DNA from: Lachnospiraceae bacterium | GTDB taxonomy: Bacteria > Bacillota > Clostridia > Lachnospirales > Lachnospiraceae | Assembly: GCA_017465845.1 (NCBI GenBank) | Contig: JAFTVH010000105.1 | Coordinates: 1 to 36,080, forward strand | Direction: 5' to 3' | DNA: 36,080 nt | Shown: positions 35,869 through 36,080 of the stretch, piece by piece | Position numbering within the stretch: position 1 is the stretch's first letter | How the letters are laid out: every line of letters starts with the position of its first letter | The notes under the pieces: model-generated | Told to the model about the DNA's origin: nothing | Seen by the model: only the letters and a program-made list of their open reading frames with translations | Database searches by the model: none | Program-made: the position numbers and the translations under genes

Positions 35869-35904
35869 GCTGTTTGCTGTAACAAGCAAACAGCTTTCTT
35901 TTGG
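35869..35904 (+). terminator. Intrinsic terminator after the remnant gene
   Basis: GCTGTTTGCT (35869-35878) pairs perfectly with AGCAAACAGC (35885-35894) around a 6-base loop, followed by TTTCTTTT. It marks the transcript end of the former AAA-ATPase-like gene. Confidence 0.78.
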
Positions 35905-36080
35905 TGTGGAAAGAGATGTTGTGGTGGATGAACTGCAGTTTTATTTTGAGTCCACCATGGCGGTTGGTATTCCACGGGAGGAATTGGGATTGCAAACTGT
36001 TCAATCTGATGCTGGAAAAGGGGAAGAAGCTTGAGTAGGAGTGTATAAAATTTGCAGAATCCTATAAAAACTGCAATAAA
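35905..36080. other. Unassigned end of window
   Basis: One + frame stays open across the preceding terminator and can be read as VVVDELQFYFESTMAVGIPREELGL, ending near 36032, but it has no start codon or ribosome binding site and I recognise no family. It may be a remnant of a neighbouring gene or chance. Confidence 0.3.

Noticed and set aside
35811-36032. An open reading of about 70 residues continuing after the AAA-ATPase-like remnant
   Set aside because: No start codon or ribosome binding site; it crosses a strong terminator and matches no family I recognise.

Overview
The window looks like a chromosomal segment of a gut-type Clostridia member, most likely Lachnospiraceae. The reasons are strong AGGAGG-type ribosome binding sites, Lpl/Ytc-type sugar ABC transporters without their own ATPase, membrane-anchored AraC regulators, surface proteins ending in a PxTGD sortase-like signal, and a degraded AAA-ATPase-like/DUF1703 gene. 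The assignment rests on family knowledge and gene style, not on a database search.

Region 1 (1-4230): the 3' end of a group II intron (domains V and VI) lies just upstream of a 1229-residue secreted, cell-wall-anchored calcineurin-type phosphoesterase. It is followed by a frameshifted scrap resembling the C-terminus of a GH78 alpha-L-rhamnosidase and a strong terminator. Region 2 (4264-8745): a self-contained sbcD-sbcC operon with a near-consensus promoter, a 14-base gene overlap and a terminator.

Region 3 (8862-25050): a polysaccharide-utilisation locus of the Gram-positive kind. The order is a membrane-bound AraC regulator, a promoter, a sugar-binding lipoprotein, an in-operon terminator-like hairpin, two permeases, a GH94-type phosphorylase, a 1359-residue cell-wall-anchored protein with a toroid-like core and a long Pro-Ser-Glu repeat, and two FAD-dependent oxidoreductases, closed by a terminator.

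Region 4 (25166-34891): a second locus of the same design. A consensus promoter precedes two permeases, a binding lipoprotein, a second membrane-bound AraC regulator, a GH106-like glycosidase and a GH43 enzyme resembling subfamily 24. Region 5 (34921-36080): a promoter and a deletion-bearing remnant of an AAA-ATPase-like/DUF1703 gene, then a terminator and unassigned sequence.

Inferred working model: the surface toroid protein cuts a polysaccharide outside the cell, the two binding-protein-dependent importers bring in oligosaccharides using a shared ATPase encoded elsewhere, and cytoplasmic enzymes (GH94, GH43, GH106-like, and the paired FAD proteins) finish the job. The two membrane AraC proteins probably sense the glycan or its breakdown products. 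The actual glycan is not determined. Rhamnose- or galactose-containing plant or mucin-like glycans fit the GH106-like, GH43 and GH78-remnant signals only loosely.
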